A stretch of DNA of 64,000 nucleotides from Saccharomonospora glauca K62 (GCF_000243395.2 NZ_CM001484.1:4169350-4233349), one strand, 5' to 3'; positions 1 through 9,582 are shown, counted from the stretch's first letter. The notes: generated by a model not told the origin, from the letters alone. Program-made: numbers and translations.

Positions 1-227
1 CGACGGCGTTGCTCGCCGTGCCCGGAGTCATCGGCATCCTGCTCGTCATGGCCAAGGCCAGGGAGCGGACGGGACGCGGTTCCACCGCCGCGATCACCGG
101 GTTGGTGGGCCTCACCGCGCTCGCCGTGGCCGCGGTCCTGACCCTCACGACGCTGCCCGCGGTCGCCGCCTGGGTGCTTTCCGGCGTGGTCGCGCTCATC
201 GTGAGCGTCCTCGCACTCGCGAGCTGA
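1..227 (+). CDS. C-terminal fragment of a small integral membrane protein
   Basis: The reading frame is open at the left edge of the window (in frame from base 3), so only the C-terminal part is present. About 74 residues are visible. They are very hydrophobic, with two or three predicted membrane spans separated by a short basic loop (KARERTGRG), and the protein ends shortly after the last span. It stops 35 nt before the first ArsA-like ATPase gene and reads the same way, so cotranscription is possible. I do not recognise the family and no enzymatic motif is visible. Confidence 0.5.
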   Translation, partial: TALLAVPGVIGILLVMAKARERTGRGSTAAITGLVGLTALAVAAVLTLTTLPAVAAWVLSGVVALIVSVLALAS

Positions 228-262
228 ACGGCCGACACCGTTTTACGGATACGCTTCCCAAT

Positions 263-1267
263 GTGACTCCCCTGCCTGGCTGGACCGACGAACTCACTCG
301 GACCCGGCTGCACTTCGTCACCGGGAAGGGCGGAACGGGCAAGACGACGCTCGCGGCCTCTCTCGGGCTCGCACTCGCGCGCGGCGGGCGTCGCGTACTG
401 CTCGTGGAGGTCGAGGGCAGGCAGGGCTTCGCCCAGGTCTTCGACACCGAGCCACTGCCGTACGCCGAACAGCGCATCGCGTCCGCGCCGGGAGGCGGCG
501 AGGTCCGCGCGCTACACGTCGACGTCGAGGCCGCGTTGCTCGAATACTTCGAGATGTTCTACAACCTCGGCTTCGCGGGCCGCACGTTGCGCAGGATGGG
601 CGCCATCGAGTTCGCCACCACGCTCGCCCCCGGCCTTCGTGACGTGCTGCTCACCGGAAAGATCAAGGAGTGCGTCGGGCGCACGGACTCCGACGGCAGA
701 CACGTCTACGACGCCGTGGTGGTCGACGCGCCGCCCACCGGCCGTGTGGTGAAGTTCCTGGACGTCACCAAGGCGCTGACCGACGTCGCCAAGACCGGCC
801 CCATCCGCGGGCAGGCCGAGGGCGTGGTTCGCCTGCTGCACTCGGGGGAGACGGCGGTCCACCTCGTGACTCTGCTGGAGGAGATGCCGGTACGGGAGAC
901 CCTCGACGCGGTGGCCGAGCTCGACGGCGCCGACCTGCGTCCCGGTGCGGTGCTGGTCAACCGGGTCCGCCCTCCGCGCCTACCGGCGCACTCGCTGTCC
1001 CCCGCCGCCGACGGACACGTGGACGCGGACGGAATCCGCGCCGGCCTCACCTCGGCCGGGCTCGACCTGCCCGACTCCACCGTCGAGGCGCTCGTGGCCG
1101 AGACCGTGGAGCACGCCATCGGAATCGCCGCCGAACAGCGGTCGTCCGAACAACTCACCGAAGCCGACCTGCCCACACTCCGCCTCCCCGACCTGCCGGG
1201 CGGGGTGGACGTCGCGGGTCTGTACGAACTCGCCGACGCGCTGGTGGATCAGGGAGTGCGCCTGTGA
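263..1267 (+). CDS. ArsA/GET3-like anion-transporting ATPase, first of a pair (Rv3679-type)
   Basis: A 334-residue SIMIBI-class P-loop ATPase. The deviant Walker A motif GKGGTGKTT lies at about residues 20-28, and a VVDAPPTGR switch motif near residue 155 is typical of ArsA/GET3 proteins. Translation starts at GTG 263; an ATG two bases upstream is out of frame. The stop overlaps the start of the next ATPase gene by 4 nt (GTGA), so the two are translationally coupled and probably act as a heterodimer. The pair followed by a WhiB4-like gene and a class A PBP matches mycobacterial Rv3679-Rv3680-whiB4-ponA2. The mycobacterial pair has been linked to envelope and redox functions, but the substrate here is not evident; arsenite is not implied because no ars genes lie nearby. 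Confidence 0.88.
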   Translation: MTPLPGWTDELTRTRLHFVTGKGGTGKTTLAASLGLALARGGRRVLLVEVEGRQGFAQVFDTEPLPYAEQRIASAPGGGEVRALHVDVEAALLEYFEMFYNLGFAGRTLRRMGAIEFATTLAPGLRDVLLTGKIKECVGRTDSDGRHVYDAVVVDAPPTGRVVKFLDVTKALTDVAKTGPIRGQAEGVVRLLHSGETAVHLVTLLEEMPVRETLDAVAELDGADLRPGAVLVNRVRPPRLPAHSLSPAADGHVDADGIRAGLTSAGLDLPDSTVEALVAETVEHAIGIAAEQRSSEQLTEADLPTLRLPDLPGGVDVAGLYELADALVDQGVRL

Positions 1268-2400
1268 CCAAGCAGCTCGACATCGACAGGTTGCTCGACA
1301 ACCCGGAGACGAGAGTGGTCGTCTGCTGTGGTTCCGGTGGCGTCGGCAAGACCACCACCGCCGCGGCCCTCGCCCTCCGCGCCGCCGAACGAGGACGGCA
1401 GACGGTGGTCCTGACCATCGACCCCGCCCGTCGGCTCGCCCAGGCCCTGGGGCTGCGCGAACTCGGCAACCAACCGAAGAAGGTCTCGGTCGCCGGATTC
1501 GAGCCGAAGGGCGAGCTGTGGGCCATGATGCTCGACATGCGCCGCACCTTCGACGACATGGTGCGACGGCACGCGGGCCCCGAACGCGCCGAGCAGCTGC
1601 TCGCCAACCCCTTCTACCAGACGATCTCCACGTCGTTCTCCGGCACGCAGGAGTACATGGCGATGGAGAAGCTCGGCCAGCTCGCGGCCACCGGGGAGTG
1701 GGACCTCATCGTGGTGGACACCCCGCCGAGCCGCTCGGCACTGGACTTCCTCGACGCGCCCAACCGGTTGTCCGCCGCGCTCGACGGCCGCATGATCCGG
1801 TTGCTGACCACCCCCGCCCGCGCGGGCGGGTGGGGACTGCGCAAGGTCGTGAGCGCCGGGTTCTCCATGTTCGCCAAGGCCGTGTCGACGATCCTCGGCG
1901 GCCAGCTGCTCGCCGACGCCTCGGCGTTCATGCAGGCGTTCGACTCGACGTTCGGCGGGTTCCGGGAACGCGCGGGCAAGACCGCCGAACTGCTGCGGTC
2001 GAAGGGCACGGCGTTCCTGGTGGTCGCGGCGCCGGAACCCGACGCCCTGCGCGAGGCCAGCTACTTCGTCGAACGGCTCTCCACCGAGTCGATGCCGCTG
2101 GCGGGCCTCATCGCCAACCGGACCCATCCCGTGCTCGCGAACCTCTCGGCCATCGACGCGCTCGCCGCGGCGGAGGCACTCGAACGCAAGTCCGTGGACT
2201 CCACCGGAGCACCCCTCGCCGCGGCGGTACTGCGGTTACACGCCGACCGCGTCGAGATGTCGAAACGCGAGGAGCGCCTGCTCGCGCGGTTCACGAAGGC
2301 CCATCCTCACGTTCCCGTCACCACGGTGCCCGCGCTGCCCAGCGACGTCCACGACCTCACGGGACTGCGCGACGTCGGCAACCGCATGGCGGAAGGGTGA
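1264..2400 (+). CDS. ArsA/GET3-like anion-transporting ATPase, second of a pair (Rv3680-type)
   Basis: A 378-residue ATPase paralogous to its upstream neighbour. It has the deviant Walker [10 protein letters not shown] near residue 23, an [11 protein letters not shown] motif and a VVDTPPS switch motif, all usual in ArsA/GET3 proteins. The start is GTG 1264, inside the upstream stop (4-nt overlap); longer upstream extensions in this frame lie antisense-like within the first ATPase and are not used. The C-terminal third is helical, as in GET3. It converges on the whiB gene, ending 28 nt from its stop. By family knowledge it hydrolyses ATP as a dimer; the cargo is unknown. Confidence 0.88.
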   Translation: MTKQLDIDRLLDNPETRVVVCCGSGGVGKTTTAAALALRAAERGRQTVVLTIDPARRLAQALGLRELGNQPKKVSVAGFEPKGELWAMMLDMRRTFDDMVRRHAGPERAEQLLANPFYQTISTSFSGTQEYMAMEKLGQLAATGEWDLIVVDTPPSRSALDFLDAPNRLSAALDGRMIRLLTTPARAGGWGLRKVVSAGFSMFAKAVSTILGGQLLADASAFMQAFDSTFGGFRERAGKTAELLRSKGTAFLVVAAPEPDALREASYFVERLSTESMPLAGLIANRTHPVLANLSAIDALAAAEALERKSVDSTGAPLAAAVLRLHADRVEMSKREERLLARFTKAHPHVPVTTVPALPSDVHDLTGLRDVGNRMAEG

Positions 2401-2428
2401 GCGAACCCGGCACCGGTCCGGCGGCGCC

Positions 2429-2725
2429 TCAGGAGACGCGCTGCGCGGGCTCGTACTCCCTTTTGGCCGATTCGAGCAGAGCACGCCAGCTCGACACTTC
2501 CGGTCTCCGGCGCAACAACGCACGGCGCTCGCGTTCGGTCATCCCTCCCCAGACGCCGAAGTCGATACGGTTATCCAGCGCCTCCGCCAGACATTCCGTG
2601 CGGACCGGACAACCCATGCAAACCAGCTTCGCCCGATTCTGCTCGGCTCCCCGCACGAACAGACCGTCGGGATCGGTGTCCCTGCAGTAAGCATGGATGC
2701 GCCAATCCGAGTAGTCGTACTCCAT
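2429..2725 (-). CDS. whiB4: WhiB-family iron-sulfur transcription factor, WhiB4-like
   Basis: A 98-residue protein with the four WhiB cluster cysteines (C14, C36, C39, C45; CxxCxxxxxC core) and the GVWGG turn at residues 57-61, followed by a basic C-terminal helix (ERERRALLRRR). WhiB proteins carry a [4Fe-4S] cluster sensitive to O2 and NO and bind sigma factor or DNA. The WhiB4 assignment rests on position, between ArsA-like ATPases and a PonA2-like PBP exactly as in mycobacteria, where WhiB4 acts in the oxidative stress response. It diverges from the PBP gene across about 250 nt, so the two may share regulation. Confidence 0.9.
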   Translation of the reverse strand: MEYDYSDWRIHAYCRDTDPDGLFVRGAEQNRAKLVCMGCPVRTECLAEALDNRIDFGVWGGMTERERRALLRRRPEVSSWRALLESAKREYEPAQRVS

Positions 2726-2977
2726 ACCCCCAGCTCCTACCTGTTGCGACCAACGAGCAGGTGACGTAGCACGGCCGCGTCCCCCACGAGCAGGTCTTTT
2801 TGTAACTCACGTCCCTCCGACGACGCCTCCCCTGGCGCCGTTCCCGTGAGTTGTTGACGGACTGTAGGGGTTGTTGGTTCCCACGCCAACCCCCGCAGGT
2901 CATTTGTTATCAGATGGCTTCTCGGGGAAGAGAACGGGCCAACCACGATCACACCGGCGGGTGCGTACCCTGAGTGC

Positions 2978-5137
2978 GTGAGTATCCGGAGCGGTCTGTT
3001 CAAGCTACTGGGTCTGTGCCTGCTCGCCGGTGTCCTTGTCGCAGGGATTATGTTCCCCGTCGTCGGAGCGGCCGGCGTGATCTCCAATCAGGCCAGCGAG
3101 ACGGTGGAGTCGATGTCGTCCAGCCTCGCCGACGAACCACCACCCCTGGTCACGACCCTGACCGACCGGGAAGGCAAACCGTTCGCCACCCTGTACGAGC
3201 AGTACCGCATCCCCACGACGTCGGACCAGATCTCCGAGGCGATGAAATGGGCGATCATCTCCGTGGAGGACCGGCGTTTCTACGATCACCACGGAGTGGA
3301 CTGGAAAGGGACACTCCGGGCGGCGATCAGTAACTCTTCCGGCGGAGATATGCAGGGCGCGTCCACGCTGACGCAGCAGTACGTCAAAAACTATTTGATC
3401 AACGTCACCTATCGGGGTGACGAACTCGGGCAACAGAAAGCACAGGAAGCGTCGCTGGCCCGGAAGTTGAAAGAAGCTCGAATCGCCATTCAGCTCGAAA
3501 CGAAGATGACGAAGGAGGAAATCCTCACCGGATACCTCAACGTCGTCGAGTTCTCGCGCCAGATCTACGGTGTCGGCGCCGCGGCCCAGGCGTACTTCGG
3601 CACGACCGCCGCGGAGCTGAACGTCCCCCAGTCGGCGTTGCTGGCCGCCATGGTGAACAACCCGGCCGTGCTGGACCCGTGGAACAACCCGGAGAAAGCG
3701 AAGGAACGGCGCAACTTCGTGCTCGACAAAATGGTCGAGAACCGCAAGCTGGCGAAGGAGGACGCCGAGAAATTCAAGGAGGAGCCGCTGGGCGTGCTGC
3801 CCGGTGGTCCGGACAAGCCCGCCTCCACGTGCGTCAGCGCGGACCCGGCGTTCGGCTTCTTCTGCCAGTACGTCGAGGACCACCTGGTCGAGGACCTCGG
3901 CATGGACAAAGACGACCTCTACACGGGCGGCTACGTCATCCGCACGACGATGGACCGGAAGGCCACCCTGGAGGCCAAGAAGGCCGCGGAGGAGGAGGTC
4001 CGCAAGGACGAGCCCAACGTCGCCAACACGTTGTCCGTGATCAAGCCGGGCAAGGACAGCCACGAGGTGGTCGCGCTCGTGGCCAACAAGGACTACGGCA
4101 CGGACAGCGCCGCGGGCCAGACCGTCTACGGCTTGCCCTACGAGGTCTTCAACGTCACCGGCGCGGGCTCCAGCTTCAAGATCTTCACCGCGGCGGCGGC
4201 GATGGAGCAGAAGAAGTACGGCATCTTCGACACCGTCCCGGTGCCGAACTTCCACGTCTCGCCCGTGTTCAACTGGGGTGGCGAGCACTGCCCGACGCGC
4301 CCCTCCGGGGTCCGGACCTACTGCGTGTCGAACGCCAGCGACGGGGCCGACACCTCGATGTCGCTGCAGGACGCGCTGGCGAAGTCCCCCAACACGACGT
4401 TCGTCATCCTCGAGGAGGAGACCGGGATGGGGCCGGTCGTCGAGATGGCCAGCAAGTTGGGGCTGCGCAAGACGATGGCGTCGAGACCCGCTGACGGGAG
4501 GCAGCCCGACCCCGACCACGAGAAGCCCGAGTACAGCATGAGCCAGAAGGAGTTCTACGGCCCGAACGAGCTGGCTCCGAACGGACGCGGCATGTTCACG
4601 CTCGGCGCCAGCCCCGTCAGCGGGCTGGAGCTGGCCAACGTCGCCGCGACGATCATGAGTGGCGGAGTGTGGTGCTCCCCGACCCCGGTCCTGGAGGTCA
4701 ACGACCGGGCCGGTAAGCCGTTCCCGGTCAAGGAGCCGGAGTGCGAGCAGGTCGTGCCGGAGGAGCTGGCCAACACCCTCGCCGTCGGGCTGAGCAAGGA
4801 CACCCAGCCCGGCGGGACGGCGGCGAGTGCCGCGGCCGCGGCGGGCTGGGACCGCCCGATGATCGGTAAGACCGGGACGACCCAGTTCCAGGGTTCGGCC
4901 GCGTTCGTCGGCGCCACCCCGCAGCTCGCCGCCGCGGCCATGGTCTTCCGTCCCGACATCCCGTACGGCGGACTGTCCTACGGCGGACCCGGCAACGTCC
5001 ACGCCACGGCCAACGGCAACATGTTCGGTGGGATGACTCCCGCTCAGACCTGGTTCCGCGCCATGAAACCGATCATGGCGGACCTGCCTCCGGAGCCGTT
5101 GCCGCAGCCCGATCCGGCCTACACGAAGATGCGGTGA
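2978..5137 (+). CDS. ponA2: Class A penicillin-binding protein (bifunctional transglycosylase/transpeptidase), PonA2-like
   Basis: A 719-residue peptidoglycan synthase with GTG start. A single N-terminal membrane anchor (about residues 8-34) is followed by a GT51 glycosyltransferase domain with motif EDRRFYDHHGVD (97-108) and GASTLTQQYVKN (127-138). The transpeptidase domain carries the SxxK serine in SSFK (398-401), SPN (470-472) and KTGT (631-634). Catalytic motifs of both activities are intact. The protein ends soon after the transpeptidase domain; I see no C-terminal PASTA domain, unlike mycobacterial PonA2. It polymerises and cross-links glycan strands outside the membrane. Its position next to whiB4 and the ATPase pair supports the PonA2 label. 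Confidence 0.92.
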   Translation: MSIRSGLFKLLGLCLLAGVLVAGIMFPVVGAAGVISNQASETVESMSSSLADEPPPLVTTLTDREGKPFATLYEQYRIPTTSDQISEAMKWAIISVEDRRFYDHHGVDWKGTLRAAISNSSGGDMQGASTLTQQYVKNYLINVTYRGDELGQQKAQEASLARKLKEARIAIQLETKMTKEEILTGYLNVVEFSRQIYGVGAAAQAYFGTTAAELNVPQSALLAAMVNNPAVLDPWNNPEKAKERRNFVLDKMVENRKLAKEDAEKFKEEPLGVLPGGPDKPASTCVSADPAFGFFCQYVEDHLVEDLGMDKDDLYTGGYVIRTTMDRKATLEAKKAAEEEVRKDEPNVANTLSVIKPGKDSHEVVALVANKDYGTDSAAGQTVYGLPYEVFNVTGAGSSFKIFTAAAAMEQKKYGIFDTVPVPNFHVSPVFNWGGEHCPTRPSGVRTYCVSNASDGADTSMSLQDALAKSPNTTFVILEEETGMGPVVEMASKLGLRKTMASRPADGRQPDPDHEKPEYSMSQKEFYGPNELAPNGRGMFTLGASPVSGLELANVAATIMSGGVWCSPTPVLEVNDRAGKPFPVKEPECEQVVPEELANTLAVGLSKDTQPGGTAASAAAAAGWDRPMIGKTGTTQFQGSAAFVGATPQLAAAAMVFRPDIPYGGLSYGGPGNVHATANGNMFGGMTPAQTWFRAMKPIMADLPPEPLPQPDPAYTKMR

Positions 5138-5327
5138 CGACCGTTCGCGCCCGGTTCCGCCCCGAGCGGGCCGGGCGCTCTCCCGACTTGGAACGAGAAA
5201 TGGTCACCCGATCAGGTATTTTTCGCGAAAACAGTGGTGCGAGGGCGGGTCACAACCCTTATGGGGCACAGCGAACCGCGCATCACCACGCGTACGCTCG
5301 GTTACACACGTCGCCTCAAGGATGATG

Positions 5328-6269
5328 ATGAAACGCCTCGTGACGGGGACGGCGGCGCTGGCCGTCGCGACCCTCGGTTACGCCATCGGCATCGAACGAC
5401 GCCACTGGACACTCCGCACCGCGGAGCTGCCCGTGCTCGCCCCCGATGCCCGCCCCATCCGGGTGCTGCACGTGTCCGACCTGCACATGTTGCCGGGGCA
5501 GAAGTCCAAGCAGGAGTGGGTGGCCGAGCTCGACCGGCTCAACCCCGACCTGGTGGTCAACACCGGTGACAACCTCGCGCACCCGCAGGCCGTTCCCGCC
5601 GTGTTGCGTGCGCTCGGCCCGCTGTTGAACCGTCCGGGGCTGTTCGTGTTCGGCAGCAACGACTACTACGCGCCGAAACCCAAAAACCCCGCGCGCTACC
5701 TCATGCCGAAGGGCAAGAAGAAGCGCATCCACGGTGCTCACCTGCCGTGGCGCGACCTTCGGGCGGCGTTCGTCGAGCGCGGGTGGCTCGACCTCACGCA
5801 CGTGCGGCGCACGCTCACGGTCGCCGGACAGCGCGTGTTCGCGGCGGGGGTGGACGACCCGCACCTGCGGCGCGACCGCTACACCGACATCACCGGCACG
5901 CCCGACCGGCAGGCGGTGTTGCGGCTCGGCGTGACCCACTCGCCGGAGCCGCGCGTCCTCGACTCTTTCGCTGCCGACGGCTACGACCTGGTGCTCGCGG
6001 GCCACACCCACGGTGGCCAGCTTCGGGTCCCCGGCATCGGCGCGTTGGTCACCAACTGCGAGCTGGACCGGTCGCGCGCGCGGGGCGCATCCCGCTGGGG
6101 CGCGGACATGTGGCTGCACGTCTCGGCCGGACTGGGCACGTCACCCTACGCACCCGCCCGGTTCGCCTGCCCGCCGGAGGCCACCCTGTTGACGCTGGTC
6201 CCGAGGGGTTCGCGGCGCTCGGAGGCCGAAAGTCCGGCCCGGCGTCGAGCCGCCAGCAACGTCCGCTAA
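5328..6269 (+). CDS. Membrane-associated metallophosphoesterase (Rv3683-type)
   Basis: A calcineurin-like phosphoesterase of about 313 residues. A short N-terminal hydrophobic stretch (VTGTAALAVATLGYAIG) suggests a membrane anchor. Metal-binding motifs are visible in order: SDLH, NTGDN, a GSND element in place of the usual GNHD/E, THSPEP and GHTHGG. Three consecutive ATG codons lie at 5322, 5325 and 5328; the AAGG at 5318-5321 is well spaced only for the third, so 5328 is chosen. The gene follows the PBP after 190 nt, as in mycobacteria. The substrate is unknown; related proteins are often annotated as UDP-2,3-diacylglucosamine-hydrolase-like, which should not be assumed here. Confidence 0.85.
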   Translation: MKRLVTGTAALAVATLGYAIGIERRHWTLRTAELPVLAPDARPIRVLHVSDLHMLPGQKSKQEWVAELDRLNPDLVVNTGDNLAHPQAVPAVLRALGPLLNRPGLFVFGSNDYYAPKPKNPARYLMPKGKKKRIHGAHLPWRDLRAAFVERGWLDLTHVRRTLTVAGQRVFAAGVDDPHLRRDRYTDITGTPDRQAVLRLGVTHSPEPRVLDSFAADGYDLVLAGHTHGGQLRVPGIGALVTNCELDRSRARGASRWGADMWLHVSAGLGTSPYAPARFACPPEATLLTLVPRGSRRSEAESPARRRAASNVR

Positions 6270-6307
6270 ACTAGGTGACGACCCGCTGGGGACAACCCAG
6301 ACGACAT

Positions 6308-6381
6308 CGGGGTGTGGCGCAGCTTGGTAGCGTGCCTCGTTCGGGTCGAGGAGGTCGTGGGTTCAAATCCCGCCACCCCGA
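6308..6381 (+). tRNA. tRNA-Pro (CGG)
   Basis: A 74-nt cloverleaf. The acceptor stem CGGGGTG (6308-6314) pairs with CACCCCG (6374-6380), with discriminator A6381. The anticodon stem CCTCG/CGAGG encloses loop TTCGGGT with anticodon CGG at 6342-6344. The T-arm GTGGG-TTCAAAT-CCCGC is canonical. CCA is not encoded. A strong GC-rich terminator follows immediately. Confidence 0.96.
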
Positions 6382-6388
6382 CGTTGCA

Positions 6389-6420
6389 GGCCCCGCCCGG
6401 CCAACCGGGCGGGGCCTTGT
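6389..6420 (+). terminator. Rho-independent terminator of tRNA-Pro
   Basis: A perfect 12-bp inverted repeat, GGCCCCGCCCGG (6389-6400) and CCGGGCGGGGCC (6405-6416), with a 4-nt CCAA loop, followed by TTGTCGTTT. It lies 7 nt after the tRNA and before the convergent methyltransferase gene. Confidence 0.85.
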
Positions 6421-6435
6421 CGTTTCCTTCGCCCG

Positions 6436-7179
6436 TCACCGCACGGCCACCGTCTCCACCCAGCACTGACTGACCTCGCCCTGTCCACCGCGCACCCACA
6501 TCCACGCCGAACGGGCGGCACTCGCGAGCTGCGGGTCCATGTAGTCGCCCGAGTCACTCAGTGCCTCGGCGAGCTCGCTCTCGATGGTCCGGGCCAACTG
6601 CCGGTAGTCCGTGCCCGCGTGGAAACGGGCCCGCGAGCGGATGTCGCGGAACCCCGCGAACCGCACCCAGTCCTCGACGTGCTTACCCGCCGCCGGATCG
6701 CCGCCCTCGCGCCGCCGCAGCATGGTCCACCCGCGCAACGCCGCGTCGACGTTGGCGGTCCTCGGCTTGACCCTGGTGCGGCTCCAGTCCGGCGTCGACA
6801 GCGCCAGCAGGCCACCGGGTCTCAGCACCCTGGCGAACTCGGCGAGCACGCGTCTGGGCTCCCGGACGCGATCCAGCAGTCCGTGGGCGTAGACCACGTC
6901 GACCGACTCCGAGCGCACGGCCAGGGCCGTGGGATCGGAGGCGGCGAAATCGATGGTGGACACGGCGGCCAGCTCGCTCGCCCGCCGCGCTTGCCGCAGC
7001 CCTTCGACGTCGGTGTCCAGCCCGACGACGTGAAGTGGATGCGTGGCCGTGCTCAGACTCGTCGTCAGCCCGATGTCACCGCGGTGCCCCGGAAGAACGC
7101 AGCCGACGGCGAGCACCCGCATCCCCGGCCGCAACAACGGCAACAGGAAGTTCGCGTGACCCGCCTGCCCCTGATTCAC
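6436..7179 (-). CDS. SAM-dependent class I methyltransferase
   Basis: About 247 residues with a Rossmann-type methyltransferase core: a motif I-like strand (RVLAVGCVLPGHRG, with part of the glycine loop altered), an acidic motif II end VVGLDTD, and a post-motif segment VLRPGGLLALSTPDWS typical of methyltransferase type 11. I place the start at GTG 7179; upstream codons in this frame extend into the divergent peptidase gene. The substrate is not predictable. It diverges from the S9 peptidase with only 35 nt between starts, so their promoters overlap or one transcript is leaderless. Confidence 0.72.
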   Translation of the reverse strand: MNQGQAGHANFLLPLLRPGMRVLAVGCVLPGHRGDIGLTTSLSTATHPLHVVGLDTDVEGLRQARRASELAAVSTIDFAASDPTALAVRSESVDVVYAHGLLDRVREPRRVLAEFARVLRPGGLLALSTPDWSRTRVKPRTANVDAALRGWTMLRRREGGDPAAGKHVEDWVRFAGFRDIRSRARFHAGTDYRQLARTIESELAEALSDSGDYMDPQLASAARSAWMWVRGGQGEVSQCWVETVAVR

Positions 7180-7214
7180 GCTGCCAACCCTACGGACCTG
7201 GCAGGATCGCGGGG

Positions 7215-9044
7215 GTGAGCACACAACATCCGAGCCCCCGAGTTCCCGAGACGTTGTTCGGAGATCCCGAAGCGGAGGCCCGTTGGAGGGCCCGGTTCAG
7301 CGCGCCTCGCGTGTCGCTGCCGGGCTGGGCGCTCGACGCCCCCGACGCGAGTCTCTACGTCTCCAACGCGAGCGGCGTGTGGGAGATCTACGCCTGGGAC
7401 CGTTCCACCGACACGCACCGGCAGGTCACCGACCGCCCCAACGGCACCATGCACGGCACGCTGTCGCCCGACGGTGAGTGGATCTGGTGGTTCGACGACA
7501 CCGACGGCGACGAGTTCGGCTCGTGGGTGCGGGAGCCGTTCGCGGGTGGGGCGGCTCCCGAACCGGCCCTGCCCGACGTTCCCGCGGGCTACCCGGCGGG
7601 GCTGGGGCTCGGACACCGGGTGTGCGCGGTCGGCGTGTCGACCGACGACGGCAGCTCCCTATACCTGCACCGGGACGGTCGGACGGAGCGGTTCTACGCC
7701 AGCGAGCACGACGCCGAGGTGGCCGCCCTGTCGCGGGACGAACGGCTACTGGCCATCGGGCACTCCGAGCACGGTGACTCCCGCCACCCCGCGCTGCGAG
7801 TGGTGTCGTGCGACGGGTTCGACGTCGTGGCGGAGAAGTGGGACGGCGAGGGCAAGGGACTCACCGCCCTCGCGTTCTCCCCGCGCCCCGGCGACTCGCG
7901 GCTCCTCGTGCAGCACGAGCGACACGAGCGCGAGGAGCTGCTGATCTGGGACGTCGAGGCGGACACGGAGACCGAGCTCCACATCGACCTGCCGGGCGAG
8001 ATCACCGGCGACTGGTACCCCGACGCCGACGCCCTGCTGATCGCCCAGTTCGACAAGGGACGCACGAGGTTGTACCGGTACGACCTCGACACGGCGACGT
8101 TGACCTCGCTCGACTCCCGGCCCGGATACGTCGGGGGCGCGGCGGTGCGGCCCGACGGCTCCGTGGAGTACGTGTGGTCGAACGCCGCCGAACCGCCGCT
8201 CGTGCGCGTCCGCGAGCCAGGTGGCGAGGACCGCGTCCTGATCACACCGCCCGGAGAACGGGCGCCGGGGTCCCGCCCGGTCACCGACCAGTTCGTGGCC
8301 GGCCCCGGCGGCGACGTGCACGCCCTGATCTCGACCCCCGAGGACGGCACGCGCCCGCTGCCCACGGTGTTCCTGCTGCACGGTGGCCCGCACTCGGCCG
8401 ACGAGGACCGCTTCTCCGCCTACCGCGCGGTGTGGCTGGACGCGGGCTTCGCCGTCGTGGAGGTGAACTACCGCGGTTCGACCGGCTACGGGTCGGCGTG
8501 GCGCGACGCCATCGAGGGCAGGCCCGGTCTGACGGAGCTGGAGGACGTCGCGGCGGTGCACGACTGGGCCGTCGAGTCGGGACTCTCCGATCCCGACCGG
8601 TGTGTGGTCGCGGGCGCATCGTGGGGCGGGTACCTGACCCTGCTGGCCCTGGGAACCCAACCGCAACGCTGGGCCGCGGGGGTGGCCGGCGTGCCGGTGG
8701 CCGACTACGTCACCGCCTACGCCGACGAGATGGAGCCGCTGCGGGCGTTCGACCGCGCGTTGTTCGGCGGCTCGCCGTCGGAGGTGCCCGAGGTGTACGA
8801 GAAGTGCTCACCGATCACCTACGTCGACAACGTCAGGGCACCGGTGCTCGTGCTGGCGGGCGACAACGACCCGCGCTGCCCCATCCGGCAGATCGAGAAC
8901 TACCTCGACCGGCTCGCGCAACGGAAGGCCGACTACGCGTTCTACCGCTACGACGCCGGGCACGGCTCGCTCGTCGTGGCCGAGACCGTCAAACAGACGG
9001 CCATCGAGGTCGACTTCGCACGGCGCGCGGTCGGCCTCTCCTGA
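7215..9044 (+). CDS. S9 family prolyl oligopeptidase / acylaminoacyl-peptidase
   Basis: A 609-residue cytoplasmic serine peptidase starting at GTG 7215. The N-terminal about 340 residues contain WD/PD40-like beta-propeller repeats (for example GTLSPDGEWIWW). The C-terminal alpha/beta-hydrolase domain starts with HGGPH and carries the nucleophile in GASWGG (S469), the acid in GDNDPRCP (D552) and the histidine in DAGHG (H583), a complete triad. No signal peptide is evident. The family removes di- or oligopeptides or acylated N-terminal residues. It converges on dps across a shared terminator. Confidence 0.9.
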   Translation: MSTQHPSPRVPETLFGDPEAEARWRARFSAPRVSLPGWALDAPDASLYVSNASGVWEIYAWDRSTDTHRQVTDRPNGTMHGTLSPDGEWIWWFDDTDGDEFGSWVREPFAGGAAPEPALPDVPAGYPAGLGLGHRVCAVGVSTDDGSSLYLHRDGRTERFYASEHDAEVAALSRDERLLAIGHSEHGDSRHPALRVVSCDGFDVVAEKWDGEGKGLTALAFSPRPGDSRLLVQHERHEREELLIWDVEADTETELHIDLPGEITGDWYPDADALLIAQFDKGRTRLYRYDLDTATLTSLDSRPGYVGGAAVRPDGSVEYVWSNAAEPPLVRVREPGGEDRVLITPPGERAPGSRPVTDQFVAGPGGDVHALISTPEDGTRPLPTVFLLHGGPHSADEDRFSAYRAVWLDAGFAVVEVNYRGSTGYGSAWRDAIEGRPGLTELEDVAAVHDWAVESGLSDPDRCVVAGASWGGYLTLLALGTQPQRWAAGVAGVPVADYVTAYADEMEPLRAFDRALFGGSPSEVPEVYEKCSPITYVDNVRAPVLVLAGDNDPRCPIRQIENYLDRLAQRKADYAFYRYDAGHGSLVVAETVKQTAIEVDFARRAVGLS

Positions 9045-9051
9045 CGACGCA

Positions 9052-9090
9052 CGAGGGCCACCTCCCCGTTTCCGGTGGAGGTGGCCCTCG
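9052..9090. terminator. Bidirectional hairpin terminator between the S9 peptidase and dps
   Basis: A perfect 14-bp inverted repeat, CGAGGGCCACCTCC at 9052-9065 with its complement at 9077-9090, and an 11-nt loop. It lies between two convergent stop codons and can serve both strands. Flanking T-tracts are weak, as is common in actinomycetes. Confidence 0.75.
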
Positions 9091-9105
9091 GCTCGCGCCC
9101 TGCGT

Positions 9106-9582
9106 TCAGGCCTTCTGCGCCTGCCACATCCAGTGCTGTTTCTCCAGCTCCTGGGTGATCTCGATCAACAGGTCCTGGGTGACGAGATCGCTCTTGTCCG
9201 TCTCGTCGATCCGAACTCGCATGCGTTGGATCAGCCGGTCGAGGATCTCGACGATCTTGTCGACGGTCAGGTCCGTGGTCTGCCAGTTGTCCGGGTACTC
9301 CGGCAGTCCGGAGCTCTCCATCACCGTCTTCGCCTTGCCGTTCGGCGACACCCCGATGGCGTTGGCCCTCTCGGCCACGGAGTCGACGAACTCACGGGCC
9401 GCCGAGGTGAGTTCGTCGAGCTGAAGGTGCACGCTGCGGAAGTTACGGCCGACAACGTTCCAGTGCGCCTGCTTGGCGATCAAGCTCAGATCGATGAGGT
9501 CGACGAGGGTCGACTGCAGGACGCTCGCCGTCAGCTCCTTGTCACTCTCCTTGAGCGGGCTCTTGATGGGCGAGTTCGCCAT
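9106..9582 (-). CDS. dps: Dps-type DNA-protecting ferritin
   Basis: A 158-residue member of the Dps/ferritin-like family, usual length for Dps. The inter-subunit ferroxidase ligands are all present at the spacing of E. coli Dps: H40 (KQAHWN), H52, D56, D67 and E71. It oxidises and stores iron with H2O2 and may coat DNA during stress. The C-terminal tail is short. A good ribosome site (GGGAGG) precedes ATG 9582. The gene is monocistronic or cotranscribed with the FMN reductase gene 36 nt upstream on the same strand; both fit an oxidative-stress context. Confidence 0.95.
   Translation of the reverse strand: MANSPIKSPLKESDKELTASVLQSTLVDLIDLSLIAKQAHWNVVGRNFRSVHLQLDELTSAAREFVDSVAERANAIGVSPNGKAKTVMESSGLPEYPDNWQTTDLTVDKIVEILDRLIQRMRVRIDETDKSDLVTQDLLIEITQELEKQHWMWQAQKA

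Noticed and set aside
263..2400. Arsenite efflux ATPase (ArsA) assignment for the ATPase pair
   Set aside because: No arsB, arsR or arsenite-binding cysteine pattern was seen; the context matches the Rv3679/Rv3680 pair.
5134..5325. 63-aa plus-strand ORF between the PBP and phosphoesterase genes
   Set aside because: No ribosome site, atypical composition, and it overlaps the PBP stop; it looks like open intergenic sequence.
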